NCBI RefSeq assembly: GCF_042453785.1
Contig: NC_091674.1
Span: forward strand, 26,391,001-26,455,000
Length of the DNA: 64,000 nucleotides
Source: Malus domestica
Lineage: Eukaryota; Streptophyta; Magnoliopsida; Rosales; Rosaceae
Direction of reading: 5' to 3'
The first letter of the stretch is position 1, and each line of letters opens with the position of its first letter. The position numbers and the translations under genes were made by a program. Below, one piece after another: positions 48,689 to 61,191 of this stretch. A model generated the notes under the pieces. That model was not told the origin of the DNA, searched no databases, and saw only the letters and a list, made by a program, of their open reading frames with translations.

Positions 48689-48786
48689 TCCCCCCTAAAA
48701 CCTAACTGAGGTAGCCGAAGGGAGAGTTTGTCTCGGAGAAGATGGAATTTGTGCTTGGACAGAGCCTTGGTGCAGATATCAGCAAC

Positions 48787-51700
48787 CTAATCTTGAGTAC
48801 ACACAAACAGAACGTGAACTTGATTAGCAAGCATTTTTTTCCGAATGTAGTGATAATCAATCTCTACATGCTTGGTTATAGCATGGAAGATTGGATTTCT
48901 AGCCAATGAAATGGCAGAAATGTTGTCACACCAAATCTGAGGGGGAAAAGGAAGATCAAGACCAACATCAACTAATAGCTTGCATATCCATGTCAGTTTA
49001 GCGGCAGCAGCAATGTCAGCCAATGATCGATATTCAGCTTCGGTCGATGACCGAGCCACAATAGGTTGTTTCTTGGGACTCCAGCTTATAAGTGAGTCAC
49101 CCAAATAGACACAAAACCCCCCCAGTAGATCGGCGATCAAGACTGCAACCGGCCCAATCGGCATCAGAGAAAGCAGTGAGAGTAAGAGGTTTAGCACATT
49201 TTGGAAACCATAAGCCAAGAGACAAAGTACCCTTTAGATATCGGAGAATATGTTTGACTGCCTGAAAGTGAGCTTGTCTCAGACTGTGCATAAATTGACA
49301 AACCAAATTAACTGCACAAGACAGATCTGGCCGTGTCCATGTTAAGTATTGCAAACCACCAACCAAAGATCTATATTCCTCAGGTTTGTCAAGCAGAGAA
49401 GAGTTATGATCCAATTTAGTTGTACTAAGAGGAGTGACACAAGGTTTGGAACCTTCCATATGTGCTTTGGAGAGAAGATCGAGAATATACTTGTGTTGAG
49501 AGAGAAGGATACCAGAGGATGACCGCTTGACTTCAATACCAAGGAAGTAATGAAGATGACCAAGATCTTTGACAGGAAATAAAGAACTGAGCTGAGAAAT
49601 AATGTCTTTACAGAGTTGAGCATTCGGTCCAGTAACAATAATATCATCAACATAGACCAAAATGAAAATCAACGCATGAGCCTTCTTGACAAATAAAGAA
49701 TGATCATTTGACGAACCTGAGCAACCCAGAGACTTCAATGTAGTGGTGAGCTTGTCATACCAAGCCCTGGGGCTTGCTTGAGCTCATACAAAGATTTATG
49801 GAGATGACAAACATGATTTAGCTTGGTAGGGTCTTCAAATCCTAGTGGTTGGATCATGAACACAGATTTTGTCAAGGTACCATGCAGAAAAGCATTGCTA
49901 ACATCAAGTTGATTGAGAAACTAATCAAACTTGGCAGCCAAAGTGAGAAGTAACCTAATAGTAACAGGCTTGGCAACTGGACTAAATGTCTCAGTATAAT
50001 CAATGCCGTGCTGCTAATGGAAGCCTTTGCCAACAAGCCGAGCTTTGTACCTATCAATGGTACCATCGGGTTTTCTTTTGATTCTAAACACCCATTTTGC
50101 ACCAACTAAGTTATGAGTGGGATTAGCAGGAACTAGAGACCAAGTGCTAGTTTGAATGAGAGCATTGAACTCTTTCTGCATTGCTTGACGCCAATGATGA
50201 TGTTTGGAGGCTTGAAGATAGATAGATGGGGTATAATCGGGAGAGAGATCAGAAGAGATGGGATACTTGGTTGCCAAGAGTGCTTTAGGTTTAAAAATAC
50301 CCGATTTGGATCTGGTTTGCATGGTATGAGTATTGAGAGGTATTGAGGGTGCAGAAAGTTGATAAGGGAGAGAGGGAAGATGAGGGTTAGGTATGGCAAT
50401 AGAAGATGGGACATGAAGAGATTGGGATGGAGAGGGTAAATATGGAGTTGGAGATAAGATAGGAGATGAAGAGGGAGAAGGCTGAGATAGAAGAGGAAAA
50501 GTCAATGTGGTTAGAATAGGATTGGATGGCTGTAAATGAGAAGAACTAGAGCTTGAATGTGATGGCTGAGGATGATCCTTTTGAGCAAAAGGAAATGTAT
50601 CTTCATCAAAAATAACATGCCTCAAAAGATACACTCTGCCATTGGAAGGATCAAGACATTTATAGCCTTTATGGTTCAAACTGTACCCCAAAAATACACA
50701 TTCCTTGCTTTTGGGATCAAGCTTGGAAGTTGTATAAGGTTTCAACCATGGGAAACATCGACATCCAAAAATTTTCAGTGAGATGTAATCTGGAGATCTG
50801 TGAAATAGTAGTTCCCAAGGTGAGAAGTTGGTGGTTGTTGGCATCCGATTAATGAGATAGATAGTTGTGGCAAAAGCTTCAACCCAATAGGAATGAGGAA
50901 CCTTGGATGCTGCTAAGAGAGTTCGAGCAGTTTCAACTAAATGTCTGTGCTTGTGCTCAGCACAACCATTTTGCTCAAGTGTGTGAGGGCAGCTTAACTG
51001 ATGGGAAATGCCATGTTCTTGAAGAAACTTGATAAACTTGAGACTAAGAAATTCCCCACTAGAATCAGATCGTAAGATAACAATCTTAGTACTGAGTAAA
51101 GTTTCCACCAACACTTTGAATTGCACAAATGTATCAAAGACATCAGATTTAAACTTGAGAGGAAAAAACCAAGTATACTTGGTGTAGTCATCAACAAAAA
51201 TGAGATAATATCAATATCCATTAACAGAAATGAGTGGTACAGGACCCCATACATCAGTGTGCAGAAGCTCCAGATGCCTAATGGATGTACAAGAAATAGA
51301 AGCAAAAGACAATTTGGAACTCTTGCCTAGAGCACAACTGGAACACACAGATTTATTTAAAGCACTGGAAACTGAAAGACAAGACTGAGATGCTAGTTTA
51401 TTAGGTATTTTGAGTGCAGGGTGACCCAATCTGTGATGCCAAGTCTGCTGTGAAGCTTTAGCAGAAGCTGCAAATGCCTTTTGATTACCAACAATAGAGG
51501 ATGCATGAAATGGATAGAAACCAGCTCTCACAGGACCTTTAAAAAGCGTTTTATCCGAAGAAAGATTCTTCACAATGAAGTGAAAATGATACAAATGAAT
51601 AGAACACCAATTATCAAGAATAAACTGATTTACGGAAATCAAATCTTGCTTAAGATGAGGAACATGCAAGACATTTTTAAGATCAAAACAATGAGAACCA

Positions 51701-52933
51701 TTATTAAGTGTAGAAGAACCAAAATTGAGTATAGGCAAACCTTTGCCACCACTTGCTCAAGTCCAGTGTATGGCTCAAGATTCTGCAAATTTGTGGAGGA
51801 ATGAGTCATGTGCGAGCTAGCACCAGAATCAAGAAGCCAAGGATGAGGGGTAGAGGCATGATAAGCAGCTGGAGAATTCTTGTTACCAAAATTGGGATTC
51901 ATGCGCTGAGGACACTCAACAGCTTCATGATCGAATAGGCGACAAATTTGACAAGAGATCTTTCTGTGAGAATTGTTGTACTGAGAACGAGGACCACGAT
52001 TGTAACGATGATTACCCTGATTACCGCGATTAAATCTTTGATTGCCCTGAAAACCTTGATAATTCCGCTGGGAACCACGATTGGTGTAATTACGAGATTG
52101 AGAGAAATTGCCACGATTCGGAAGACCATAGGATTGTGAAGAAGATCCGTTCTGAGTAAAGAATGCTTGAGCACCAAAATCACCAAGAGGTGTAGGAAGA
52201 AGACCAGCAGAAGCATTAAAAGCTTAAATGGGAGCAGATGGTGAGGTTTTCTTGCGAGCAGTCAGTTGAAGCTCCTTACTCAAAAGCAGCCTATAAAGTT
52301 CATTAATAGTGGTTGAACCCATGCGAAATTGGATTGCATCAATGAAAGACTCATACTCAGAGGGCAAACCATGTAAAATTACAGAAATCAACTCAAAATC
52401 TTCGATTGGGGCGCCTGCATTTGCAAGAGCATCTGCGATTTCTTCAATTTGTTGAAGATAGAGCACAGCCGTAGAATCACCCTTCGTGATGCTACGAAGA
52501 CAAGAACGAAGCTCATGAATGTGCGATTGCGATGTAGTTGCAAGTCGCGATTCCAATTTTGACCAGAGCTCACGAGCCGAATTAACTCCAACAGTGTACG
52601 GAATTAGGGCATCTGATAGGGTAGAATTAATCCAAATCAAGATATTCTGATCATTTTCAAACCAAGTAACATACTGAGGATTGAGAGTAGAGGTTTGATT
52701 ACCCGAGGAGTCAAGAAGGTATTTCGGCGGAGCAGACATCGTGCCGTCAATGATTCCGGTGAGATTGTACCGACGAAGGATGGGAGCGAACAGAGCACTC
52801 CAGGTGAGATAGTTCGTCGATGGAGCTTGATTGGCACCATAGATCCAATATTTTGGATCGTAATCGACGATGTCGTCGAGGAGAGAGAAGAATTAGGGCA
52901 AGAAGCAGAGCCAGAAGAAGGAGATCCAGCCAT
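48787..52933 (-). pseudogene. Copia copy 2 gag-pol remnant
   Basis: Reading from 52933 downward: Gag start (MAGSPSSGSASCPN), a frame change near 52700, Gag body 52224-52739, a CCHC knuckle near 51930, and protease LLDSGASSHMT near 51820. The integrase HHCC region (WHHRLGHP, CSSCALGK) is at 51300-51450, with ADVWG-type and DSSGEF acidic sites. The integrase tail and linker are in 50014-51126. The RT starts there and breaks near 50010 and again near 49770. The rest of the RT, with YVDDIIVTG near 49650, is in 49097-49738. RNase H is in 48787-49218 with KHVEIDYHYIRK. At least five frame breaks or stops make it non-functional. All domains are represented, unlike copy 3. Confidence 0.92.
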
Positions 52934-53050
52934 GGCGATTGCTAGGTTTGGAAGAATCGAAGATAAGGAAGCGGGAGATTTCTAGGGTTTGAAGATTCGA
53001 AGAGGAAGAAGCGGGAAGCAGAGGAAGAGGATCAACTGTCGTAGGACTTA

Positions 53051-53064
53051 GGCGAGTGATACCA
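53051..53064 (-). other. Primer-binding site of Copia copy 2
   Basis: The minus strand reads TGGTATCACTCGCC immediately after the LTR end. The first eight bases match the initiator Met tRNA 3' end, and the remaining six diverge from the common TGGTATCAGAGC form. Confidence 0.85.
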
Positions 53065-53240
53065 TATTAGGAAAATTATCCTTTCATTTCATTACTTCAA
53101 TAAGATTACACAATGATGTCTTATATACTAGCTACTCACCAGTATTAGATAACTAACTAATCACACCTTCATCAACTAATCACTCACTAATTACAAAACT
53201 ACCATAACAACCTTAACTGTTTACAGTTTTACCCTTATTA
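53065..53240 (-). repeat. 5' LTR of Copia copy 2
   Basis: 176 bp, same length as its partner, ending at the target duplication GTTTC (53241-53245). It is unusually short, and no obvious TATA box stands out. Confidence 0.93.
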
Positions 53241-56200
53241 GTTTCGGCTCTGAATGCGCGAAAGTTTTCTGAAATTTTGTGTTCACAATAGTTTTTCTGA
53301 ATTGCAGAGTTGTCTATGCAATTGCATTCTTGATGCCAAACACAGTAGTACTTCCCCGTTTTGAGGAAATTGTTGTATGATTAAAGTTTTGGTGTATGTG
53401 CAGGAAGGGATAAGGTTTTTGAATACATGGTTAGAAGGAGAAAGATTGATTGGTTTCTGTAAATATCTCGGAAAGAACACTCCAGAGCTTAAACCAGATG
53501 AAATTCCTCACTGTATGATGATGATTTTATTCAAGATTAATTGCAAAGTTTGTAGTAAAACACATATAATCGTTACAATAGTTGAGTGAACTGCTTGTAT
53601 TGTTATTGCAGCCTAGACCTGGCCATTCTTTATTAATCTGCTGATTCAGTGTGCTTCGTTGGAGATATCCTCCTCAAGCAAGCGGCGATTGCCCAAGTTG
53701 ATATATGCAAAGACTCTACGGATAGTTGTGCAACAAGCAGAGGATGATAAGTTTTCAGGTATTAAAAACCGTCAGCAGATTAAGCTTTGAAGTAGTGCAA
53801 GTAGTTACCTGGTTAAACAGTCTACATCTAATTATGCTTATGCTTGTTTTCATCAATCCTTCATTTTGTTGTTTGATTCGTAAGTACCACGCACACATTA
53901 GTAAGGATCTTTTAATTTTATGGTTCGAGGGCACATGTGAAAGCTTTTAAAGGTACTGCATGCCATTTTATAGTTGTAATCGTCCCATTAGCTTTAATCA
54001 AACTATTGTCTATTCTGATGTCTCTCTCTCTCTATATGCTTCTTTTAATATAATTGCTCTTAAGGAACAAGTGCTAATAATTTGACATGAGTACTAGGAT
54101 ATTACTCTGAGTTTTATTCAATCTAAACCTTGAATGCTTCTCTTTAATTGTTGTCATACTATCTTGGAGTCGTATACTTGGTGTTGTTCTGAGTCTTGTA
54201 TAGATCATGTGCCATATTTTGTTGCGCGATATGTATATGTGTGTATATATACACATTATTTGGGAGAAAAAAAAAAGAAGTGACAAAACCCTTGAAATAT
54301 GTGGTTGTGTTGGATGAACGCCCCATCTTGTTTTCCTAAAAAACAGATACAGGAAATGTAAGATGGGTATCTATGCATGCTTCTGTAGGGAATTTCTTCT
54401 GGACAGTTAGTTGACTCAGATGTAAAATATTGCAAATCTGGTCCATATTTATGGGGTACTTTTTAGCACACTATATAAATTGGTGATGCTTTTAGTTTGT
54501 GCTCATTGTTGTGCTGATGGAATGGAATATATTGCAGAATTTTGAATGATGCAAACATGGTACATTCTTATGATGGTCTGCTATGGACACTGAGGTATGC
54601 TGCACTAATTAACCTTAAACACACTTTTTATGTAAATCTTGTTAAGTGTGTAGCCAGGTTGTGTATAACCATGTGACATTGGTGTTCCGTTTGGCTTTGC
54701 CATAAATGGTGCTCCACTAAGTTTAATATACTTTATCTGCACAAACATCTACTAGTTATTAAGATATGGATGACACCAATAGATTCTCCCTCTACCTCTC
54801 TAATCCCCTGCTTCTTATGAGCTTATATTTATATATTTACATGCATCTAAAGGAGCTTGCAGGAACTTTCTTCTGTGCTGTTGCTTCCAGATCCAAAGCT
54901 GAAGAAACTGTCAGACTCGTCTCCCTCGAATGAGGTGCTTGTTTTTTCTTTGTTTCTTTTGTTGTAATTCTTTTGACGACAATGTTTCTTTTTTATGTTG
55001 TCCCCTTCTAGATGTAAGCCTGTTACATTCAAGGGGTTCAACTGAAGGATTTTTTTTAAGACTATTAGTAGGTATACTACAGTTAAACAACCCTGGGCTT
55101 GTACTATCCAAGGACTAAGTTTTTTTAGTGCTGTCTTTAGGGACTCTGCAAATATGTAATATATACGGAATATGTTTGACCCAAAAAAAAAAAAACCCTA
55201 AACTCAAATTACTCACTTCATCTTCCATTCTGGCTATGACAACTGAGGTTTTAGTGGTTGGTGGTCCTGTTGACATTTCCCAATGGATTAGCTCAAGTGG
55301 GTGAGCTAGCTATGTTTCTGATAACAGGCAAAACAATATTTCATCTAAAATATATTACTGGACAATATTTCTTCTGAGTTTTTGGACCTTGGAAAGGTTG
55401 AAGATGTTGCTTCTTTTTCCTTGAAATCATGATTCAAGTTTTAGTTTTTCCATCATTAGGTTTATACAATATCTCCTAAGATTAGTGCAAAGTTCTAAGT
55501 TATTTTCCTGCACGTAGTAGTAACTCGTCAGATAGCCAGCAATATGTACATATTAGAAGAAGATTTAGCCTAATCTATGATCTTTGTTGTTGTTGGGTCT
55601 TGTTTAACTTTTGTTATGGTTTCTTCTTAATTCTTACATAGACTCTAGAAATAAATGTCCATGCACACATGTATCAATTTTAAAAGAAACACTAAATTTC
55701 TGGTTATTTGACATAATCTTTTAATTTCAATTAGTTGTCTTGGCTGAACATGGAATGGAGTTCCATTTTGGAACGGACACAGTTACACATGAATTTACTG
55801 GAGCCTTTTATAGTGTTCAGGCGAGTGCTACTTCAAATCTCAAGTTGTAGGGACTGTGCAACATCTTCTGCAGTCCACTTCTACCCTCCGTAAGGTATTA
55901 TCAGCATTTTCATAATCATACAACCATCAACTTAAGCCCATTTCCTGATATTTCCTAGTCTCGTTTCTTTGTTTTACAGGGTTCTAGATTTTCTCAAGCC
56001 GCTGCAGCCTTGCATGAGTTTAAGTTGCTCGCTGTCGAATCAGGATTGGAAGGGTACAGAGTCCCTATAATTCTTATTTTCTTACCCTGCTTTAAGTCAC
56101 CCTTTACAAAAGTTAGAAGTTTACACTGGTAAACTTTTGTTTCATGGCAGCTTGAAGAAGCAAAGCTTCTGCGTGGCCAAGGTCAGCATGAGATGGCCTT

Positions 56201-58797
56201 CAATGGAGTCTCACTTTTGTTTTTAATCTTCTCTTAAATAAATGTTTCAGTAGCCTGTTTCCTCTCGGTACAAGTACTTATTTCTTGTTTTTCTCATATA
56301 TATGTATATTTTTTTTCAAATAAATTTACAGGTAATGCAACAATTTTTTGGTTTAGTCAACACCTTTCTACAGAACCACCAGGATACATGGAAAAGAAGA
56401 TTAGGAGTGCGTACATACAAGGTATCTTCTTCAACAATAATATCATATCACGTCATTATAAAGCAGAAGAATTCACCAGCGTTCTTTCTTTGGATGATTG
56501 TTGTAGTGCAATGTGGAATTAGTTCCCTTGATTGTTTTGCATTTTCTTGAACATTTACAGTTTGAAATTTCCATTGAGAAATGCATGTTATCAGGTTTGT
56601 GTCATGTATCTTTAATTATTATACTGATCTGTGTGCCCCTTTGAGGATTTTGCTGTAAATGAATTCTTGTGCGTGAAAATTGCATTATAGATTCCGACTG
56701 GATATGCATCTCTTTGTTAAAATATTTTTTTCCTAACAATGATCTTTATCGTTTAGTTCTTTTTTACCTATTGAAACGTCATGAAATAGGTAGTTCCATT
56801 TACTCCAAGTGCCGGTGTTCTTGAATGGGTTAATGGCAGTCTTCCTCTTGGAGAATATCTTATAGGAAGGTAATGGGTACCTTCTTTTAAAGCCAACGTG
56901 AGGATTTACAATGATCGAATAATCTGGTTGTTCTAATTTTCATTTTTTTCAATTTTCAGCACGAGAAATGGAAGGGGCCATGGTCGCTATGGAGTGGGGG
57001 ACTGGTCATTTCTCAAATGCCGAGAACACATGGCAAATGTAAGTACGGATTCTTAAAATTTTGTAACGATTGGAAGTTTATTGTGAGTGAAGAAAACCAA
57101 TTAATCAAAAGAGCATCATTGAGAAGGACGATTGCTCTCCTGTTTACTATAAACATGGAAAATTTGTACTCTCATTCAAAAGCAGATGTTCACCTTTAAA
57201 CAAACTTATATAAATGCTTTGGTTTTCGGTAGGGAAAGGATTCAAGGAAGTTTGTGGGAAGTTCAGTTATATCATTTCTCTGGGTGAACACCTAGTTTTT
57301 CAAATATTAAGCTGGTGAGCATCTTAATTCCAAATAAAAACCTCGTGCAGGCCTGTCATGCATCATTTTTTCTTGGAGAGGTTTTTGCAACCGGCTGACT
57401 GGTTTGAGAAGAGACTTTCATACACGCGAAGTGTTGCTGCTAGTTCAATGGTAAGTGATTTATACTCATTCTGTGGCAATTGGTGTTTGGCCATGGTCTC
57501 TAATAATTCTGAAAACCGTGCTCCATATTCAGGTTGGTTATATTGTTGGCCTCGGAGATCGACATTCTATGAATATCTTAATTGATCAAATGACTGCAGA
57601 AGTTGTTCGTATAGATCTTGGCGTTGCCTTTGAACAAGGCTTGATGCTCAAAACACCAGAACGGGTTTGTACTTTGTGATTATTTTTTCCCTGCTAAGCT
57701 TGTTTTCCTAGCTTACTGACATAAATACTTCAATGTTCTCATATTAAACCGATATTTACATATTCCATTTAGACTTACAAGGGACATCATTGATGGCATG
57801 GGTGTCACCGGAGTGGAAGGGTTTTTCAGAAGATGCTGTGAAGAAACTCTTTCTGTTATGAGGACAAATAAAGAAGCACTACTGACCATCGTTGAGGTAT
57901 GTTACTCGAGTCAATTTCTCTAATTAATAACCAAAATTCGCAGCTTCTCACTTCTCTCGATATCTGATGGGTTTTCGATGCAGGTTTTTATCCATGATCC
58001 ACTTTATAAGTGGGCTTTTATCACCTCTGAAAGCTTTTTGCAGCGTCAAAAGGTAATGGAAACTTAGTAGTCTGTTTACGTTCAGCGTATGCATATCCAA
58101 TCTAAGTCCAGGACTAAGGGGGTGGAATAAATTGGAGGGATCACAAAATATCAAACGTGTAATGCAAACATCCATCTCAGTTGACGTTCTTAAATTGTTT
58201 CACCAGTAGCTGTTCGTTATTGCTTACACCGAAAACATTTCTTTTTCTTGGTTAGGAAACGGATGATGACTTGAATTTAAGCTTTGAAGGCTCGCAAGAT
58301 GAATATGAAGGTAACAAGGATGCTGCACGTGCACTGATGCGTGTAAAACAAAACTCGATGGATATGAAGAAGGGAAATGCGAAGCATACATGGACAGGTA
58401 GTTCTCGTGCCCCGCAGTTTCATCAATGTACCTATAATATGGAACAAGTAGCACCAATGAAATTTAGTTGAAGATTACATCTTAGCTTCGGATATCTGTC
58501 TTAAGAGAAATCTGAGTTTGCAGGTTCAACTACTTATACAAGATGCGATTGATCCCGAGCGTCTTTGTCAACTGTTTCCTGGATGGGGAGCGTGGTTATG
58601 ATGGATTCCTTCGTCGTCTTAGTCCCAAAAACTTTGAATCCTCTTTGTACAGGCGGCTTTTGAATGTATTTCTTTTTGTATATATACCCGAGCCGTTGTA
58701 TCGGGTGTAAGTTGGTCCGTATATAGTTCCATAGGCTCCGATGTATAGGCCTACAGCTGGTGGTTGCACAACTTGCACCAGCTCAACTAGTGATGTA

Positions 58798-58985
58798 TAT
58801 TAGGAAAATGATTTTCATTTCACAAAAAGAATAAAGTTACACTTTTTAGTATGTATACAAGCTGTGAAAGCCAGATGTACAGTAACATCTTTCTAACTAA
58901 GGAAATCATATCATAACAAACTAATAGTTTCCTTAACCTCTAAGTATTATCCCTAGAAGATGAGTTTACAATATTGCCCTTAATA
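58798..58985 (-). repeat. 3' LTR of Copia copy 3
   Basis: 188 bp beginning TATTAGGAAAATG and ending CCCTTAATA on the plus strand. The complement of the polypurine tract (CCCCCCTC) follows at 58986. Confidence 0.92.
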
Positions 58986-61169
58986 CCCCCCTCAAACGAA
59001 ACTGCGGAATTCGAAGTTGAAGTTTGTCTTGAAGAAACAGAAATTTGAATTTAGAGAGAGACTTGGTGCATATATCAGCCACTTGATCTTGTGTACAAAT
59101 GAAGTGAAGAGACTTGCTTGGCCAAGACCTTTTCCCTAATGTAGTGATAGTTGATTTCAACGTGTTTCATCCTAGCATGAAAAATGGGATCCTTGGCAAG
59201 GGATATGGCTAGGACATTATCACACCAAAGTTGAGGAGAGCAAGGTAGACAATAACCAATATCAACTAGCAATTTACAGATCCAGGTTATTTCAGATACC
59301 CATACTCTGCCTCTGTTGATGAACGAGCTACAGTTGGTTGCTTTTTAGCACTCCAACTTATGATTGAATTTCCCATAAAAATACAATAACCTCTAGTGGA
59401 TCGCCTATCCAAAGCACAACCGGCCCGGTCAGCATCTGAGAAGGCTTTGATGTAGGGATTAGTGGAGCATTTAGAAAACCAGAGGCCAAGATCAATGGTA
59501 CATTTGAGATACCTAAGTCTTCTCTTGACAACTTGGAGATGGGAAACTTGGGGAGTATGCATGAATTGACAAACATGATTAACCGCAAAGCTGAGATCTG
59601 GTCTTGTCCATGTTAACTATTGGAGAACACCAACCAAGGATCGATACTCAGAAACATTATCAATGAGAGGAGAATCATGATCAAGGTTGGAGGTGTTGAG
59701 TGGTGTATTGCAGGGTTTAGCTCTAACCATTTTAGCCTTAGTTAATAGGTTCAAAATGTATTTAGTCTGAGATATGACAATACCAGTGGAAGACCTTTTT
59801 ACCTCGATCCCAAGAAAGTAGTGCAAAGCTCCAAGGTCTTTGATAGGAAACATAGTGCTGAGTTGTTTGATCACATCTTGACAAGCTACAGATGAATAAC
59901 CAATGACCAGAATATCATCCCCATAAACTAGATTGAACATCAATGTAGGATCCTTTTTGACAAAAACAGAGTGATCACTTTGAGAGCCAACAAATCCAAG
60001 AAAATGAAGAGCAACATGTAATTTGTCATACAAGGCTCGGGGAGCCTGTTTTAGGCCATATAAAGATTTATGTAGCTGGCACACATGATTTGGTTTTGTA
60101 GAGTCTTCAAATCCAGGAGGTTGCTGCATGAAAACAGATTCAGAAAGAGTGTCGTGCAAAAAGACGTTGCTGACATCTAGTTGATTAAAAAAACCAGTAA
60201 AATTGGGCAGCAAGAGTGAGTAAGAGTCTGATTGTCACAGGTTTAGCCCCAAGGCTAAACGTTTCAGTGTAATTAAGGTCTTCCTATTGATGGAAGCCTT
60301 TTGCAACAAACCGGGCCTTGTAATGATCGATAGATCCATCATGCTTTCATTTAATCCGGGAAACCCACTTGCAACCTACAATGTTCTGAGATGAATTGTG
60401 AGGAACCAGAAACCATGTGCCAGTGTTGAGGAGAGCATTAAACTCTTCCTGCATTGTATGGCGCCAATGTTGATGTTTGGAGGCCTGGATATAGGTTGTG
60501 GGAATGTAATCAAGTGACAAATGAGAGGGTAGTGGATGTTTAGTTGCAATGAGAGCCTTAGGTTTGAATATGCCAGACTTATATCATGTTTGCATATGAT
60601 GAATGTTGAGTGGTAGTGGGGAATGATCATTAGAAGAAGTTGATGGATCTGATTGAGGTATAGGGAGGGGAATGAGATTTGATTGGGAATTAGGGATTCA
60701 TAAAGAGTTGAGTTGATACAGATGAGAATGTTTTGATCATTCTCAAACCAAGTAACATATGCCGGATTAAGACTACAATTGCCAGAAGAATCAGTGAGAA
60801 ATTAAGACGGTGCCGACGAGGATCCATCAAACAAACCCGTGAGATTATATCGACGAAAAATTGGAGCGAAAAGAGCACTCCATGTCAGGTAATTGGTAAT
60901 GGTGAGCTTAATTAGAACCATAGATCTGATGTTTTGAATTGTGATGTAAGCAGAAATTGAAGAATTAGGGTTTGAGGGTGCAGTCGGAGGAAGAACTTGA
61001 GAATTTGATTATGATGAAGGAGAGGCAAATGTTGCCATGGCCAGAGACGAAGACTTGAGAAATCGCAAAAACAATCAAGATCAGAAAGATAATCGATCAA
61101 TTTGCAAGAATCGAAGAGAGAGGCACACAGAGAGAAGTGGGAGAATTTTGGATCGAAGAGAGAGGTCAT
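58966..61169 (-). pseudogene. Copia copy 3 Gag start fused by deletion to RT and RNase H
   Basis: From the 5' side, Gag N-terminal similarity (GLFDGSSSAPS, then TDSSGN and WFENDQNILI) spans about 61050-60700. At about 60650-60690 it jumps directly to the Pro/Ser linker and the RT lead-in, so the Gag zinc knuckle, protease and integrase are absent. RT occupies 59617-60213, with the catalytic motif altered to YGDDILV near 59930 (Gly where Copia RT has Val). RNase H is in 59075-59562, with KHVEINYHYIREK. Stops and frame changes are frequent. It could only ever have moved in trans. Confidence 0.88.
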
Positions 61170-61177
61170 GAGACATC

Positions 61178-61191
61178 GGCGGGTGATACCA
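61178..61191 (-). other. Primer-binding site of Copia copy 3
   Basis: The minus strand reads TGGTATCACCCGCC directly after the LTR end. Positions 1-8 match the initiator Met tRNA, and the CCGCC tail resembles that of copy 2, supporting a shared family. Confidence 0.85.

Larger units (their letters stand above)
48513..53240 (-). mobile_element. Complete but degenerate Copia retrotransposon (copy 2) with TA...TA LTR ends, in ATM-like intron 1
   Basis: The 4728-bp element is bounded by 176-bp LTRs and a perfect 5-bp target duplication GTTTC (48508-48512 and 53241-53245). In element orientation the LTR starts TAATAAGGG and ends CTAATA. The PBS (TGGTATCACTCGCC) directly follows the 5' LTR, and the polypurine tract TTTTAGGGGGGA directly precedes the 3' LTR, so the unusual ends are set by three independent marks. 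The LTRs differ at 7 of 176 positions by my alignment (about 4%). With an assumed rate of 1.3e-8 per site per year this gives roughly 1.5 million years. The coding region has several frameshifts. Confidence 0.95.
48142..58601 (+). pseudogene. ATM: Broken ATM kinase gene (N-terminal TAN exons, FAT scraps, kinase C-lobe, FATC)
   Basis: ATM is the PIKK-family nuclear kinase that signals DNA double-strand breaks; plant forms exceed 2,800 aa. Recognisable exons: 48142-48210 (MVTFRDVQEIVSKLSSDKVK, TAN motif), 53404-53512, 53612-53758, 54538-54594, 54853-54934, 55735-55894, 55980-56053, 56151-56207, 56332-56421, 56790-56869, 56960-57038, 57233-57270, 57351-57450, 57533-57664, 57762-57897, 57984-58052, 58256-58397 and 58524-58601. 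The kinase catalytic GLGDRHSMN and IDLGVAFE are present and the FATC ends FPGWGAWL with a stop. Missing are nearly all N-terminal solenoid repeats, most of FAT and the kinase N-lobe with its ATP-binding lysine. Defects include a TAG at 53614, a frameshift near 55850, a lost splice acceptor before 57762 and a frameshift near 58350. A Copia element occupies intron 1. It cannot encode an active kinase. Confidence 0.9.
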
